From NCBI GenBank assembly GCA_009869945.1, contig WIXG01000093.1, forward strand, positions 62,001 to 126,000: a DNA stretch of 64,000 nucleotides, given 5' to 3'. Within the stretch, counting starts at the first letter, position 1, and each line of letters starts with the position of its first letter. Made by a program: the position numbers and the translations under genes. Positions 1 to 11,966 of the stretch are shown one piece after another. The stretch is from Mesaphorura yosii (Eukaryota > Arthropoda > Collembola > Poduromorpha > Tullbergiidae). A model generated the notes under the pieces. It saw only the letters and a program-made list of their open reading frames with translations. It did not search any database and was not told the DNA's origin.

Positions 1-1674
1 TGAAGAGGGGAGAGAAATTAGAAATTCTGTTGTGCGAAATTTAGAATTCTTTTGTTTCGCAGAGCGAGTTAGATTGACTCATGCATTATTAGTTTGAGCA
101 CACCGGAAAACCACGACTGGAGAGAATCAGGCTCATCATTCATTTGAGCTGAATTAATATTTTACCCATGCTAATATCTTGACTAACTTGACTTGCGAAA
201 ATGAGAGTGACGATTGTGCAGCTGCTCTAAACAGACTAGGTGCACACCGGAAAACTGCAGATCAGATTACTCGCAATAATGGAAAAATGGTTTTTGAGAT
301 TTACGACATTTGAGTCCAGAAGCACTCTGCAGAGTTCATCCCGCCTGAAAAGATTTCACCTTTAATGCTAATATCCTAAAGTCATAAAATCTGAACTGAA
401 AGGACACATTAATTCATATTCGCACAAATAATTCTCGTCTTACTTTGTAAGCTAAATGAGTCCGTGTAATTCTCCTTTTGCTGTCTAATTGAATTGACAT
501 TTGACATAAATTTAAATTATAAACCTTTTAGCAGGAAATTCAAGTATTTCAAATTTTCGTTTGACTTTCATTTCAGATAAGCCAGGCAGATTCTGATGGC
601 CCGTGCCAGTATCCAGTTCATGACGTCAGTCGTCCGCAGATGAGAAAAACTCATGCAAAATGAGCATGGACGCAATTGAAGAGTACTCCGACTCAAGTAA
701 GAAACACAACTCTCAAAATCTTGTGCTGTCTTCTCCTTATCTTTCTTTTCCAATCTGCTCTGCTTATGAAGCTTATCATCTATGTCACTTGCAATTCATT
801 TCACACTTCACAACAAAATCTACGACTACGGTTCAGACAAAAGGCGATGCTGAGCGCGTCTTCATTTAAAGGCATGTGCATTCATTTGGTCCGCGTAATT
901 GAATTTGGCCGATTCTTTGTGAGATTGTCGCCACGCGAAAATGCCGTGACCTTGGAACGCAAATCAGATTAGAGATTACGGCCAGCTCTATTTACTTTTC
1001 TCTCAAGTTCGGTATTTGCGTTGAAGAAATATGATGCGAGTACTCAACGGCCACTAGAAATCCTCTTTTCCCAGAATCCCGCATTGGGGCTAGTAATCTC
1101 TTTCATCATTCATCATTGATTAATTCCTCGGCAAGGCGAGTAGGCAGAGCAATAATGGGAGCGTAATTAAAGACAGATGCCCATTAAAACCGAACTGCCA
1201 ATTTGTATTTTTTGTGTTCTAATTTTATGGGAAAAGCGAGTCGCCACCGCACTCACGCTTGGATTTCGTTGACATCTGCATTGCAGCAGAATTCTGTGTA
1301 CAGCTCAAATCGCAGTCAGCGGAATTAGGCTGTTCTGTGACGACACGCAGTTATGGAGCATTTAAAGTGCTGTCATAAAGATATTTTTATTGGTTCGAAT
1401 TACCATGATAAGGCAAGACGCGAATAATTGGAAACTGGTGAGATTCTTCTTTTGTGTGGCGGCGAAGCATCCGAACGTGATTCTGTCGCCAGTTATGAGA
1501 ATTCGATGCTGATGTGCGTCTTTGTGGCAGAGACACATTCGTATCAATGTGTTTCTTTGGTCTTCTAATGTCTCTTGTCTCTTCATTATGCGTACAAATT
1601 AAATAAGTGTCATGCCACAATTATGAAACTGTTTCGCCTGGAATCGTCCCGTCCCAGTCTCGCTTTCAACTCCC
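1..1674. other. No supported feature
   Basis: AT-rich sequence with only short random-looking open frames on both strands; nothing recognised. Confidence 0.4.
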
Positions 1675-1793
1675 TCAAATTATGTAACACTCGTCATTAA
1701 CTTCTTCGCCTCGCTTCTTGAGCGTCTTGACCAGCGTCAGCATCAGCACGGCGAGCACGGTGACAATAATGAGGCAAGTGGTGGCTGTTCTGT
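1675..1793 (-). CDS. Possible terminal exon of an unidentified single-pass membrane protein
   Basis: On the - strand, after a plausible acceptor (CTTTCAAG), a frame reads NRTATTCLIIVTVLAV, continues hydrophobic for about 18 residues (to LMLTLV), then has a basic stop-transfer KTLKKRGEEVNDE and ends CYII-stop. Codon use in this stretch is C/G-ending and coding-like, unlike the flanks. The shape is that of the last exon of a type I membrane protein. No upstream exon or homolog was recognised, so it may be chance. Confidence 0.22.
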
Positions 1794-3305
1794 TCTTGAA
1801 AGGTCACTCGGAGCGTAACCCAATCATTCTCCAAGTGCGTAGCGTATACAAAGTTATTAACTCGTGGTCGTGTGGTACTTTGAAATGGAGAGTTGAACTT
1901 GAGAAAGTTGTGGTATTTAAAGTATTTATTTATAGATTCAGAAAACAATCCAGCAACTCATTTAACACTCGAGAGTCGTTTAAGTTCCAAGTTTAAATTC
2001 AATTCCAGTGAGTTTTCGTCATCGTGCCGTGCCTCGACAGCCTCGATCTGCTCGGCTCGCAGCTCGAAAAATCCAGAATTCGTTCCCGTGTTTGTTTTGT
2101 CTTGTCAGCATTTCATTATTTCATCACACCCTTTGTTTTTGGAAGTGACTTCATGCAGCCGAAGTCAATTGTGATTTGAAGCTTGACGATGGCGTTGGCG
2201 GTGGCTGGCGTTTGACTCACTCTTGCCTGTGCCTGACCCGGCGCACAAGGAGCGCGTGCTCCGCTCAGGCGTGTGTAATTCGCCTTCGCCAATTCGCGGA
2301 CGCGGAGCCTTCCGCTTTGAAATAATTTTTCTGCATAATTACATTCAAGTTTATGAGTTTTGTGTTCGTGTTGCGGCTGAGCGCATGAAAATGAATCGTG
2401 TCATTGACAGTGGCAGTGAGCTGATTTGATTTCTGATTGTGAATTGTGGTGTCAGCTGTGAAACAACAAACAACGCGACGAGACAACTCGCAGAACTGAG
2501 ACAAAGACGATTTACTGCGAAACACAAACAAAACTTTGTCTGATTAATTTTGGAACAATTTTAGTTATTCTAGTATTGTGCATTGGACAAAGTGGTAAGC
2601 AGCATTTCATGCTTGCGATTGCGAATTATGACAGTTTGGGTTTTGATAAAGCCTGCCTGGGCTGCGATTTGAACTGTGAGGTTTGCACGTTGTGTGTGGT
2701 CCAGGATTATCGAGACTCAGCTTCAGCGTCAAGTGACAGTGGCTGTTTACGTTTGCGTCTCCATAATGTGTACGAAATTAATAATAAGCAAGTAGGCAAT
2801 AAGTAATAGGCAAATTGGTTGGAAAAGAAATCCGAGTCTGATTCACCATTCGCGAGTTTTCGAACGCGAGAGAAAGAGTTGTGAGTTTTGATTAAATCAT
2901 ATTTCCATTACCACCGCTAAGCAACCGCGACAAGGCTGGCCTTTCAAAATCGAATCCGAGTTTTGGAGTCCCGAGTCATTTGATTTCCAACCTGGAGCGA
3001 GAGTAATTTTCCAATTAAAAAGTTGTTTACGGGGCTCAGTCTTCGCTCGCAAGCGGCGAACGTGTAAGGCTGCCCGCAGTCTCCGACAAGTGCTTCTAAC
3101 CATTCCATGGCCACCTGATCGACCCAGCACGCAGCCTCTGCGGCGGCAGCTGCCACTCGTCAATTAGCAAACGCGACAACCCGTGCGTTAAGTGGGTTTA
3201 TGACGTGAACTGCTTCTTCCTCTTCGGTGTGTGCCCGTGACAGTTGATTTGACAGCGTCCCGGCGCCGCAGGCCTCTGCTTCATTCAGACTCAACGTGAG
3301 TGAGC
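1794..3305. other. Region upstream of the distal RXR first exon
   Basis: No coding frame recognised. GC content rises toward 3.0-3.3 kb, where the promoter and 5' UTR of the exon at 3306 would be expected; no clear TATA box. Confidence 0.35.
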
Positions 3306-3816
3306 ATGGCGTCCAATCAGTCGTACTTCTACCCGGTCCCTCCAGCCTCTGCCTTGGTCCCGTACTACTCAAACACTGCCGAGTACGCGTACAACGCCAA
3401 CTACGCGAATGGAAACGGCAACACGCTGCCACCGCCGCAGCCGCAACCAGTTCAAGGCCACCAGCAGCAGCTCATGCAGCAGCAGCAACTGCCGCCACCG
3501 CCTCCCTATTCGGCCCCGCATCTGATCCAGAACTCTGGTGGCGGAGTGTTCACGTGGAATGCCAACATGAACGGCCTCGGCGTCTACTCGGCCAACCCCA
3601 CCGCCATCACTGCCACGGCCTCTGTCGGCTACGGGCAGGGCAACGTGCTCGACCGACTCCTCGGCCCAGACCCTTTCCAGCAACAGCCTCAGCAGCAACA
3701 GCCCCGACCTGGCAATGGCAATGGCGGAGGAGGGAACGTCCACGACAGCAACAGCGCCAACGCCAACTTCCTCCACACATTCGAGTCTCAAGTGGCCTTC
3801 CTGGCAGAGACAATGG
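3306..3816 (+). CDS. RXR: Candidate distal alternative first coding exon of RXR (long, Gln/Pro-rich N-terminus)
   Basis: An ATG at 3306 opens 170 codons plus one base, followed by a GT donor (ATGG|GTAACC). The exon therefore ends in phase 1 with a G, and joining to 17451 (starting GT) makes a glycine and keeps frame through the whole receptor (592 residues in all). The encoded segment is low complexity: Tyr/Asn/Ala-rich at the start, then Pro/Gln runs (PPPQPQP, QQQLMQQQQ), and a Gly/Asn stretch, as often found in nuclear receptor A/B activation regions. Composition and codon use are coding-like and GC-rich against the flanks. It could instead be the first exon of another gene; I recognise no homolog by sequence, and the intron to 17451 would be 13.6 kb. 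A transcript is needed to settle it. Confidence 0.5.
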
Positions 3817-6800
3817 GTAACCACGCCATCAAATCAAATCGCTACCACACTTAATTGACTTCGTTTGCATAATGCGTACGCTGGGAAAGAATGTGCTGCC
3901 TGACGAGCGCAAAACGAGAAGTTGTCGAGAGCCTGGCGGTACTTCAAGGGTGCTTTAGGTTAGGTACTCGTTGTCGTGGTTCGTGGTGACAAGTCGAAGG
4001 AATTGACCCCACGAAAGGTTATTGTGTTGTTACGGACCCGAACGAAATGAGCGCATGTTTCCCTGTGCGCATCTGCAACGCCTGGAATTTAACTTGTTTA
4101 GTCGCGACTCGCGAGTTGGCAAAATTGAGTCATGGCAGATTTTATGAGACGATCGACCCGAGAGCAACGAAAGACCTCGTCTCCAGTTTTGGCATTTTCC
4201 ACCGTTTGCAATGCAATCAAAGTTCCACATTTAAGCTATCGCATTTAAGTGCATTTGTGACTTCTGTTTAGCAGTTAGCGTGTAGCAATAAATTCGCATA
4301 TTTTGTCGTAGCGATGGCGTGTGAGTCACGTCGACTCGAGTCGAGGCTGCACTTGTTCGGCACACAACATAAAAACTAAAACATGAAATGGAGTTCACGA
4401 ACTCTCAAGGTTTCAGCTCCTCGTGCAGTCGCTCGCTTTGTTAATGCTCGACGGGAAATTGCAAACGTGAATTCAAACTCGAGGGGAAGGCGAAATTAAG
4501 AAAAGTGAAATTCACGAAACGAAGCGACCGCGAGCATGTCAGACATAAAACATAAAAATGACCGAGTTCTCGATTTAATTGTGGACGCTGAATCGTTGAA
4601 TCAGTAAAATGACGAAATCTTCGAAATTGAAACTCGGCATTTCCATTTCGCTGGTGGCCTGCAATCTTATCGATCCGTGCTCGCTTTATTAAAAATTCAT
4701 GGTGCATTGACTTTCAAGTGGCGAGCTTTTTACGAGCTTTCAATGCCAAAGTACGAATCGCAATTTGCGTGCAAATTTCGTGTGTGCGATAAAGTTTGGG
4801 AAGTTGAGGATCGTGTACTCGTTGTCACTTACGGCGGGGCCATGAAAGCTGGTTGTGGATTCGCGAATCGTAGTGCCCACTGGGCGTCCGCCCGTCGAGT
4901 CGATATAAATCAATAACGAGCAAATGGTGTGAATTTGGCCTTTGTGATGTAATCAATATGTGGAAAGCCTACTTCACTGGTCACTCCGTGCGTGCACTCA
5001 TCAATGCCCATCAGTCATTTATGCTATGCAGATAGCGTCAAAGTCAGCGCAGAGGCTTCAGTTATCTCCGGACCACGGCTGCAGTGACTTTCGCACTCGC
5101 AGTATTTCGTTATTTGTTTACATACGAGTTTACTCGTATTTCTGCAATTTACAATCGCTCTCATCCACTTTTGCTCTTGACTTGTGAGTCGTGATTGTGA
5201 TTGCACAACAACAATAAATTTTTATTGAAGTATTGAACTCCTGCTGGAGTGCGAGTGCAGGCAGCCGATTCAATGTCAGCCAGTTTCCTATCAGCCCGTC
5301 CTGCTAGCAGGCATGGCAAGAGGCAAAGGCCAAATGCATACTTCCCAGAAGTTCTCATTGGATGACTCACGTTTGAGTTTTGTAGTTGTAAATGTTTTGT
5401 TGGCCGGCCGTCTTATTCATGCCTTGCCAGTGGAATTTTCCTTTCCTTTCAGTATCACACTAACTAACACGGATTGAGTCCTGAAGTTGTAGCAAAGGCC
5501 AAGGCAAATGTGCGGAATTCCATTTTGGGTTTAGTGCTTTCTGTGCTGTAATTAAAATAAAGTTTTATTACCTACACACAACACAGCACATCAAAAATGT
5601 GTCTTGTGTGTTGTGGTTCCGTTATGAGCCGTGTCATGTCGTAAAGTGGTCGAGGTCTGTGTTTGAATGGAATGGCATCCTTTCTTACGTAATACGCAGT
5701 AATTCGGTAATTTTGTTGTAGACAAAAGTGACAGGTGAGGGTGAGATGACGATGACGGACCCAATACGAAAAACTGCGAAACTTTTGCGTAGTAAGAAAA
5801 ACCTGGATTTGCATGCAGGCGAGCGTCGTGTCATTAATATTTTATTATTCATTCGCTGTTTGCTGTTTTATTGCTGCCACTGCTCCCTCATCTTTGCCAT
5901 CCCCATTTTGCCATTACCTTCGCTTTGGTGAGCGAGAAGCACCGTGCTGAGATTCAATCTAGCAAAAAATCAGCACTGCGTTCGGCAGTCGTAGTTGTGA
6001 TTACAATTACTATGCGCAATGCAGGTTCCAGTGTGAGCCTCATTTATTCATTGTTATCTGCATCATCATTAATTCGCATCGCATTTGCAAACAGAAAGGC
6101 CACATGCACCCCGAGGCAAAGAGCAGCGATGGCAGCGATGGACGTGCGAGATGTATGACTATTAATTCATGCTGGACAAGAATCACTTCTCGAATCTCGT
6201 CTTGTTCGTCGTTTTGATTGCTGTATTTTCCTCCACGCTGGCATCATTGTGATTGAGTTCCTCCCACTGCCCAACACATTTAGCAATGAACGAGTTGAAT
6301 TGCCTCTGAGCTCAAACACGAACGCTCGACTTCACAGCGAGCTGCAAGCCAAAGCGACAAGCAGCGTTAGCGTTGTGATGTGCGAAATTCCCTCAAATCG
6401 TTGGAGTCGTCGTTCTCATGCGATGTGTGCGAAAAGTCCAAGGTCAGCTGTGCTGCCGTGTAGAGACTGTGTGTACATTTTTAATGTTGGGAGAGCACTA
6501 GCCTGAGATGAGCTGAACAGGCAGGCCAGCATTGACGTAACCTTCCTCGCCTAGTTTTTATGCTCGCACTACCGCAGCCCACTTTAGACTTGTGTAGAAG
6601 CGCTAACGCTAACTCTGGCGCTGACGCTAACATGGACATGAATTAATGCCCTCCCCGCTTGCTTGCTGTTTACCATTGCAAAATCCTAGTCAAACACGAT
6701 TCGGTCGGTCTCTGGCTCTGCCTGTCGAGCATGCAGCAGCAGTACCCAGCGCGGTGGAGTCCCATTCCAGACTCTGTATTCAGGCAGACAGCGAGCGAGT

Positions 6801-8022
6801 CTCCCTACTGAATTTTAATCATACATTCTTTAAACTCCACTTGATACACACAAGCAAGCGAAGCTCCTCGTCTCAGTTTCATCGGGCAAAGGCGAGTTTC
6901 GAGTGCACGCGTTCCTCCGCTTTAATCGAATCTGAAACAATAACACAGTGTCATTTTTGGCGTTTTGGGTTGATAACTTTGTGTACACACTCGTTCGAGT
7001 AGGCGAAAAGTGCTCTGAGTTGCGCCCGAGTGTTTCATTTTGGCAAACTCGTTGTCGTTTTTTGCTGCACCTTTTCGCACAACTCGCTGTCGCTGCCGTG
7101 TGGTGGTGATGGTGCAAAAACTCTGTGCTAATCTCTCGTGCCTCATCTTCCTAACCCAAACCCTGACTTTTGTGTTGTGTGTGACTCCAACCTCGGCCGT
7201 CCAGTCTACCCTCACCTTCGAGCACACAACGCACGAGCGACGAGTGACGACTCTCAGGCATTCTCATTATTGCGACGCGTGCATTGTTGTGAGCGACAAC
7301 TTTTGCTTTCGTTGAGTAGTTCAGTGCGATTCGCGAATTTGCGATTTTGAGACGGGTCGCATGGAAGGCACTCCTGCCTGTACGAATCCAACCTCGATTG
7401 CTGCCGCAGTGTTGAGACATTTGATAAGTCGCGTCCACGCAGAGTGACCACATCAGTCGCATTCCCAACCAAAACCCCAATTAAGAGTGATTAAGTGTCT
7501 GGACTTCGGCCGATTGCAGTGGAGCGGAGCAAGTGCAGCTTCGGGCCGAGTGCACTCACACCGGAACTCGTCCAGCAGGGAATTAACATTAATTTTATCA
7601 GCCGAGATGTGAATCAGTCTCGTCTCGAAACCAAAGCAAAGCAAGTCCGAGTTGTTGTGTACCTGAAAAGTAACCAGAAACCAAAAGAAACCAAAAATTA
7701 CAATTGACGGCTGAACTCGTTGTGTGCTAAATGTAGTCAATTCGTTTCCGCTTGTGTGTAATTCGATACTTTGAACTCGCTGGAAAGGAAATGAAATGCA
7801 GCTCTGACATTGACTTTGATCCCAACTTTGTTTCATTGAGAAATGCAATTTTGAGACGGGTCGGATTTCATAAACTGTAAACATTCTGCTGCCCCGTATT
7901 TGTGTTGTGTTTGATTCTTTGATTCCACGAGTGTCTCTTCTCGATCGGAGAAGAGCGGAGTGGGTTGCGCGATTGGGTCGTTAAAGAGATCGAAGCCTCC
8001 TCCGGCCCAGGCGTTCTTCAAG
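3817..8022 (+). other. Putative RXR intron between the first and second alternative first exons
   Basis: About 4.2 kb with no recognisable gene. Open frames are short and have no domains. Two TTAGG units occur at 3955-3964, too few to be telomeric. Confidence 0.4.
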
Positions 8023-8107
8023 ATGAAGAAGGAGAAGCCGATGATGAGCGTCACCGCCATCATCCAGGGCTCCCAGCACCACTGGAACTCCAGAAACAGT
8101 ATTAATC
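8023..8107 (+). CDS. RXR: Alternative first coding exon of RXR/USP with the conserved KKEKPMMSVTAIIQG N-terminus
   Basis: ATG at 8023 encodes 28 residues beginning MKKEKPMMSVTAIIQGSQ, then a strong donor AATC|GTAAGT. Insect ultraspiracle isoforms are known to start with very similar sequences (KK-K-P-MSVTA-I), so this short exon is recognisable despite its size. It ends in phase 1 with a C; splicing to 17451 makes an arginine and yields a 450-residue isoform. The frame stays open upstream to about 7960 but no earlier ATG is seen. A long open frame also runs through the same bases on the opposite strand (7833-8414); I take it as a shadow because the USP motif, start codon and donor all agree on the + strand. 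Confidence 0.8.
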
Positions 8108-11100
8108 GTAAGTTCTTAATCACTCTTGGTCTTCTGCCCTGAAGCCAGTTAACCAGTGCCGTTGGCGTTCGTGATCTTGAATTCGTTGCAAAAATAGCAT
8201 CACATATGAATACATACACACTTTTGCATATTTTGCAAGTCTGTGAATCGCGTTCTATTTCGCTGCACAAAGAGATGAATGCGAGTCGCGCGGAAAGGCC
8301 ACGAGCGTGCTGGGAAGACGTTCCCAGCGTTTGGTTATTGATTGGGGAAGCTCTCCGAGGAGCCGCCCGACAGCCTGACAGTGAGTGGAAAGGGCTCTTT
8401 TGGAAGTAGTCCAAGTTCTTGACCTTCTTCCTACTGCAGTCTACTCCTCACGAGCTGCCTATTTTCGAAAAAGGCGAAAAGGCAGGGCAGGACTTCCAGT
8501 TCCAGCGAACTTGTCTAGTGTGCAAGGCTCAAGGTCCCCGCATTCCTGCACGTGGAATGCGAATTCATAAGAATTCCAACACGTAATTCAGTCGGTGGTG
8601 TGTTCGCCTCCTGCCCTGTTCCGTTGAGCCAACACACGCTGTACTGTTCCGTGCATTAGCGACACGTTATCGAGAGACGAGGTCAAGGTCCCTCCGAGAC
8701 AAGTCGAAAATGCGATAAACCCAACTGAAGGTTAGGCCGATGATGGAAGCAACCTTGCGAATCTTCATTGAATTGAATGTCTCGAACAATAGCAGATCGC
8801 AGGGAGTGAGCAATGAGGCAATTGGTAAGTGACACGGTGATCTCGGGACGCAAGTGGCAAATCTTATAACTCTGCAGTGGCCTTATCGAAGCCCGCAGAG
8901 CGAGTTAAAGGTCTTTGTATTATCATTCGCAATTCGCTCTTGTTTACGGCCCAGGCGCTTGTCTCCACACAAGATGCAAGACTCATTGACTTTCGTAAAA
9001 ATTTTGCTCCGGTCATCGTCGTACCTTTGTTTACCAATTTAGCAGTGCAGAATGCACGAGAGTTCGATAGCACGTCCACTTCCTGTGTTAGTTAATAAGG
9101 TTACTGTACTAATTCGATGTTTGCAGTGGCCGTCAGGGACACGAGGATTGGGAATCAATGACAGAACAACCAAACCAAAGTGGAGCTGACAATTCGAGCT
9201 GATAGATTTTTCGGTGATGTTTTGATATACCAATGCGCGAATGCTTGGTACTGTTGAGAAATGAATTGGAATCGTTAATTTATTGTTGTAAATGTCCACG
9301 TCGCATCGCCGAGTTTGCGTGTGAGCGAGCATCTGGCATTGTTTACAGACCCGGACGAGATTGCCACAAGGTTACGAAATCAACGAACCTTCGATCAATT
9401 TACGACTGACCGTCATTTGAGTCATTTCGTCATGAACACAGACTCAGCCGAGTGTTGGCTCTCATTTGCTTTGCACTGCCCGAGTGCGATCCGCAATAAA
9501 CCATCTGGCTCGCTGGCTTATAAATCGCATTTCACGTACGCACGTAGTCGAATTATAAATAGAAGGAGACGATTTGCTTGCTATTCGTGCCTTCGTGGGC
9601 TTCATCGCGGCGTAGCGCGTAGGGAATTTTACGATTTCCTTTTCTCAAGACAAGACAAGACATTCCATTCAAAAATACACTTAAAACGCGATGCATCGCG
9701 GTGAGTAGGCCGCCTTGTCAGCTCAAATTAATGGGAAGCAAGTTGACACGAAGCCAACTCTCACGGCAGCATTGTGCATTGTCCTCCTGCGATTTGGCAA
9801 TGAATTCCTGCAACAACCAAGCAGCTTTGACTCGACTGGCGTGGCGTGTTTCGTGTTTATTATGCAATGAAGTGCACAACCCAACCAAAATAACCTCAAC
9901 TGCCTTCTTGTTGCGTCCCTTTTAATTTAATTACCTTTGGCACAGGCGCGGTGGAGTTCAGCCGTAATTTCCTCAAACTCCAAACTTGTCTGGCTTGATT
10001 TTGATTGGAAAGAAGCTGCAATAATGCGAGAAATTTCCAGACGTAGCGTTCTCTGCCTGCGTCCTCGAATTAGGCCTTTGAATTCTGGTCTGGACTGAAT
10101 CCGACGTTCTAGTTCATGTTCAAGCGAATTCTCGACATTTTATATGCATTTATGTGCTCAAATTTTTGTTGGCCATGAATAATGCAAAATGAAAACATCC
10201 GATCTCCTTCGCTCTTCTGTGTTTCACTCGAAGACTAAATTTGACTCCGCCACCAAAGACCAAATCAGAGTCACAGGAAGTGAATCAAACACATTAACAC
10301 GATCAATAAATGCTAAATGGTAATCTCGCATCGCATCTCACAAGCGATCGATTCTGGCAAACGACGAGCAAAAATGATTCAGCGAAGTTTGTTAACTTTA
10401 TTCTGAAATCTGAATCGAAGCTGTTCTATCCAAAGTGAGCATGCGAGAGCGAAGGAGAGCAGCCTCGTCTGCCACGCGGTTGATGTCACCAATTAGTGGC
10501 TTGAAAGGATAACAAGACAAAGGTTAACATTCATTTCGTTTGTTTTACAAGAAGGCATTTGCTTTTCGCGTGCGCATCCACGAATTGGCAGTACACATTT
10601 ACAACTATTGAGTCGGCTCCACCGCATTTCTTATTCTTGGCTTGATTAATCTTTTCGCACTTTGCTTTGCTGGTCGTGTGTTGGTCACCAGCGCAGCGCC
10701 TCTCTGATGTGTTCTGTCACATAAGTTTGTGCCCAATCCAGCGCATGCTCTGCCGCAGAGACGCGGTGCATTTTGTTGTCACTATGAGGCGATTCTCCAC
10801 GCCTTGATTGGCACGGCTCTGCTCAAGGTCAGGCAGCCAGTCAGCTTAGAAGCAGGCGGAGAGTGCTCGAAGCGAATGCGATGATTCTGCGATGAGCGAT
10901 AGCCAACTCAATTTTTTGCACGTTCCAAGGCAAAGGCGAGCGAATTCGCGCAGAATGTAAAATAGCCGAGGGCAGAGTGCTAAAAAGCATGGCATTGTTA
11001 AACTCTGCCTGGTAGAAGTGTAAATGTGAAATGTTATTGCTAAGCGTGCATTGCATTGGCGGCGGTGTTTATGTCGTGCCAGGCACCAGCATATGCATTT

Positions 11101-11436
11101 CACATTCTCACGTCGCGATTTCTCGTGGCCGTAGCATGAGAAAGTCGGCAACTGGAGCCACTGCCATTAAGGCATTAAAGCCATTCATGCTTGAGTTGAT
11201 CTTTAATTCAGACTCAATGTCAGACGGGAAGAAGACAGCAGAAGAAAGATTTATTTCGGGTTGTGCAATGCAATGCCATAGCCATCGTATGTATCGGCTC
11301 GCCAGCCAGATTGCATAACTCAAGAGCACGGCATAGGAAAGCATAGGAACACTTTGGAATTCAAATCTTCAAGCCAAGACAGGAATTAGTGATCAAGGCG
11401 GGCCTCGTTGAATGGACGCAGTTCGTGTTACTCATT

Positions 11437-11462
11437 CATGGCATGGCATGGCATGGCATGGC
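11437..11462 (+). repeat. CATGG pentanucleotide microsatellite
   Basis: Five tandem copies of CATGG inside an RXR intron. Confidence 0.8.
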
Positions 11463-11948
11463 AAAGTAATCTTAGCCAGCCATTAAACCGTGCGATGAAT
11501 CGGGAAACATGGCATCAATTATTTATTTCCCTGAGCTTTTATAGTCTACAATTCCAGAGTCAGAAACGAGTAGCATGTGTTTTCTGTTTTATGGCATGAA
11601 CGGATAAACAAAACGCCAATTTTGCTGCACTACTCGCCCGGTCAGCTGCCGAAATGCCAAATCTGCACTTGATGACAATGAAATCGCATTAGCAGACGCG
11701 AAGATTTCTGATGAGATTCACTGCAGCAGATTGCAGATTGAATCAGGGAGCAGACGAAGTGATGTCATGGGTAAAGTTAACTTCTTATGCAGAGACTGCA
11801 TTGGTGCTCTACGCTGGAAGATTACGTTTAAGAAGAGATGAGATTCGCAATCGCAGTTGCAGGCAGGCAGGCAGCGGCTGACTTCTCGACTTGTCATTCA
11901 ATGGGAGCTGAGTGCAGGACACGATGAGCTGAGACACTTTTACGAGCG

Positions 11949-11966
11949 TGACCTTTGCAAAGGTTA
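11949..11966. promoter_or_regulatory. Everted nuclear-receptor half-sites (ER6-like), near-perfect 18-bp palindrome in an RXR intron
   Basis: TGACCT-TTGCAA-AGGTTA: two AGGTCA-type half-sites pointing away from each other, 6 bases apart. The central 14 bases are an exact palindrome. RXR heterodimers can bind everted repeats of this spacing. It lies between the 8.0 and 15.0 kb first exons, so autoregulation is conceivable; occupancy is unknown. Confidence 0.35.

Noticed and set aside
3955-3964. TTAGGTTAGG, the arthropod telomere unit
   Set aside because: Only two copies, inside single-copy sequence; expected by chance.
9515-9560. TATAAAT words near 9520 and 9550 as an extra RXR promoter
   Set aside because: AT-rich intron sequence with no first exon of suitable phase downstream before 15042.
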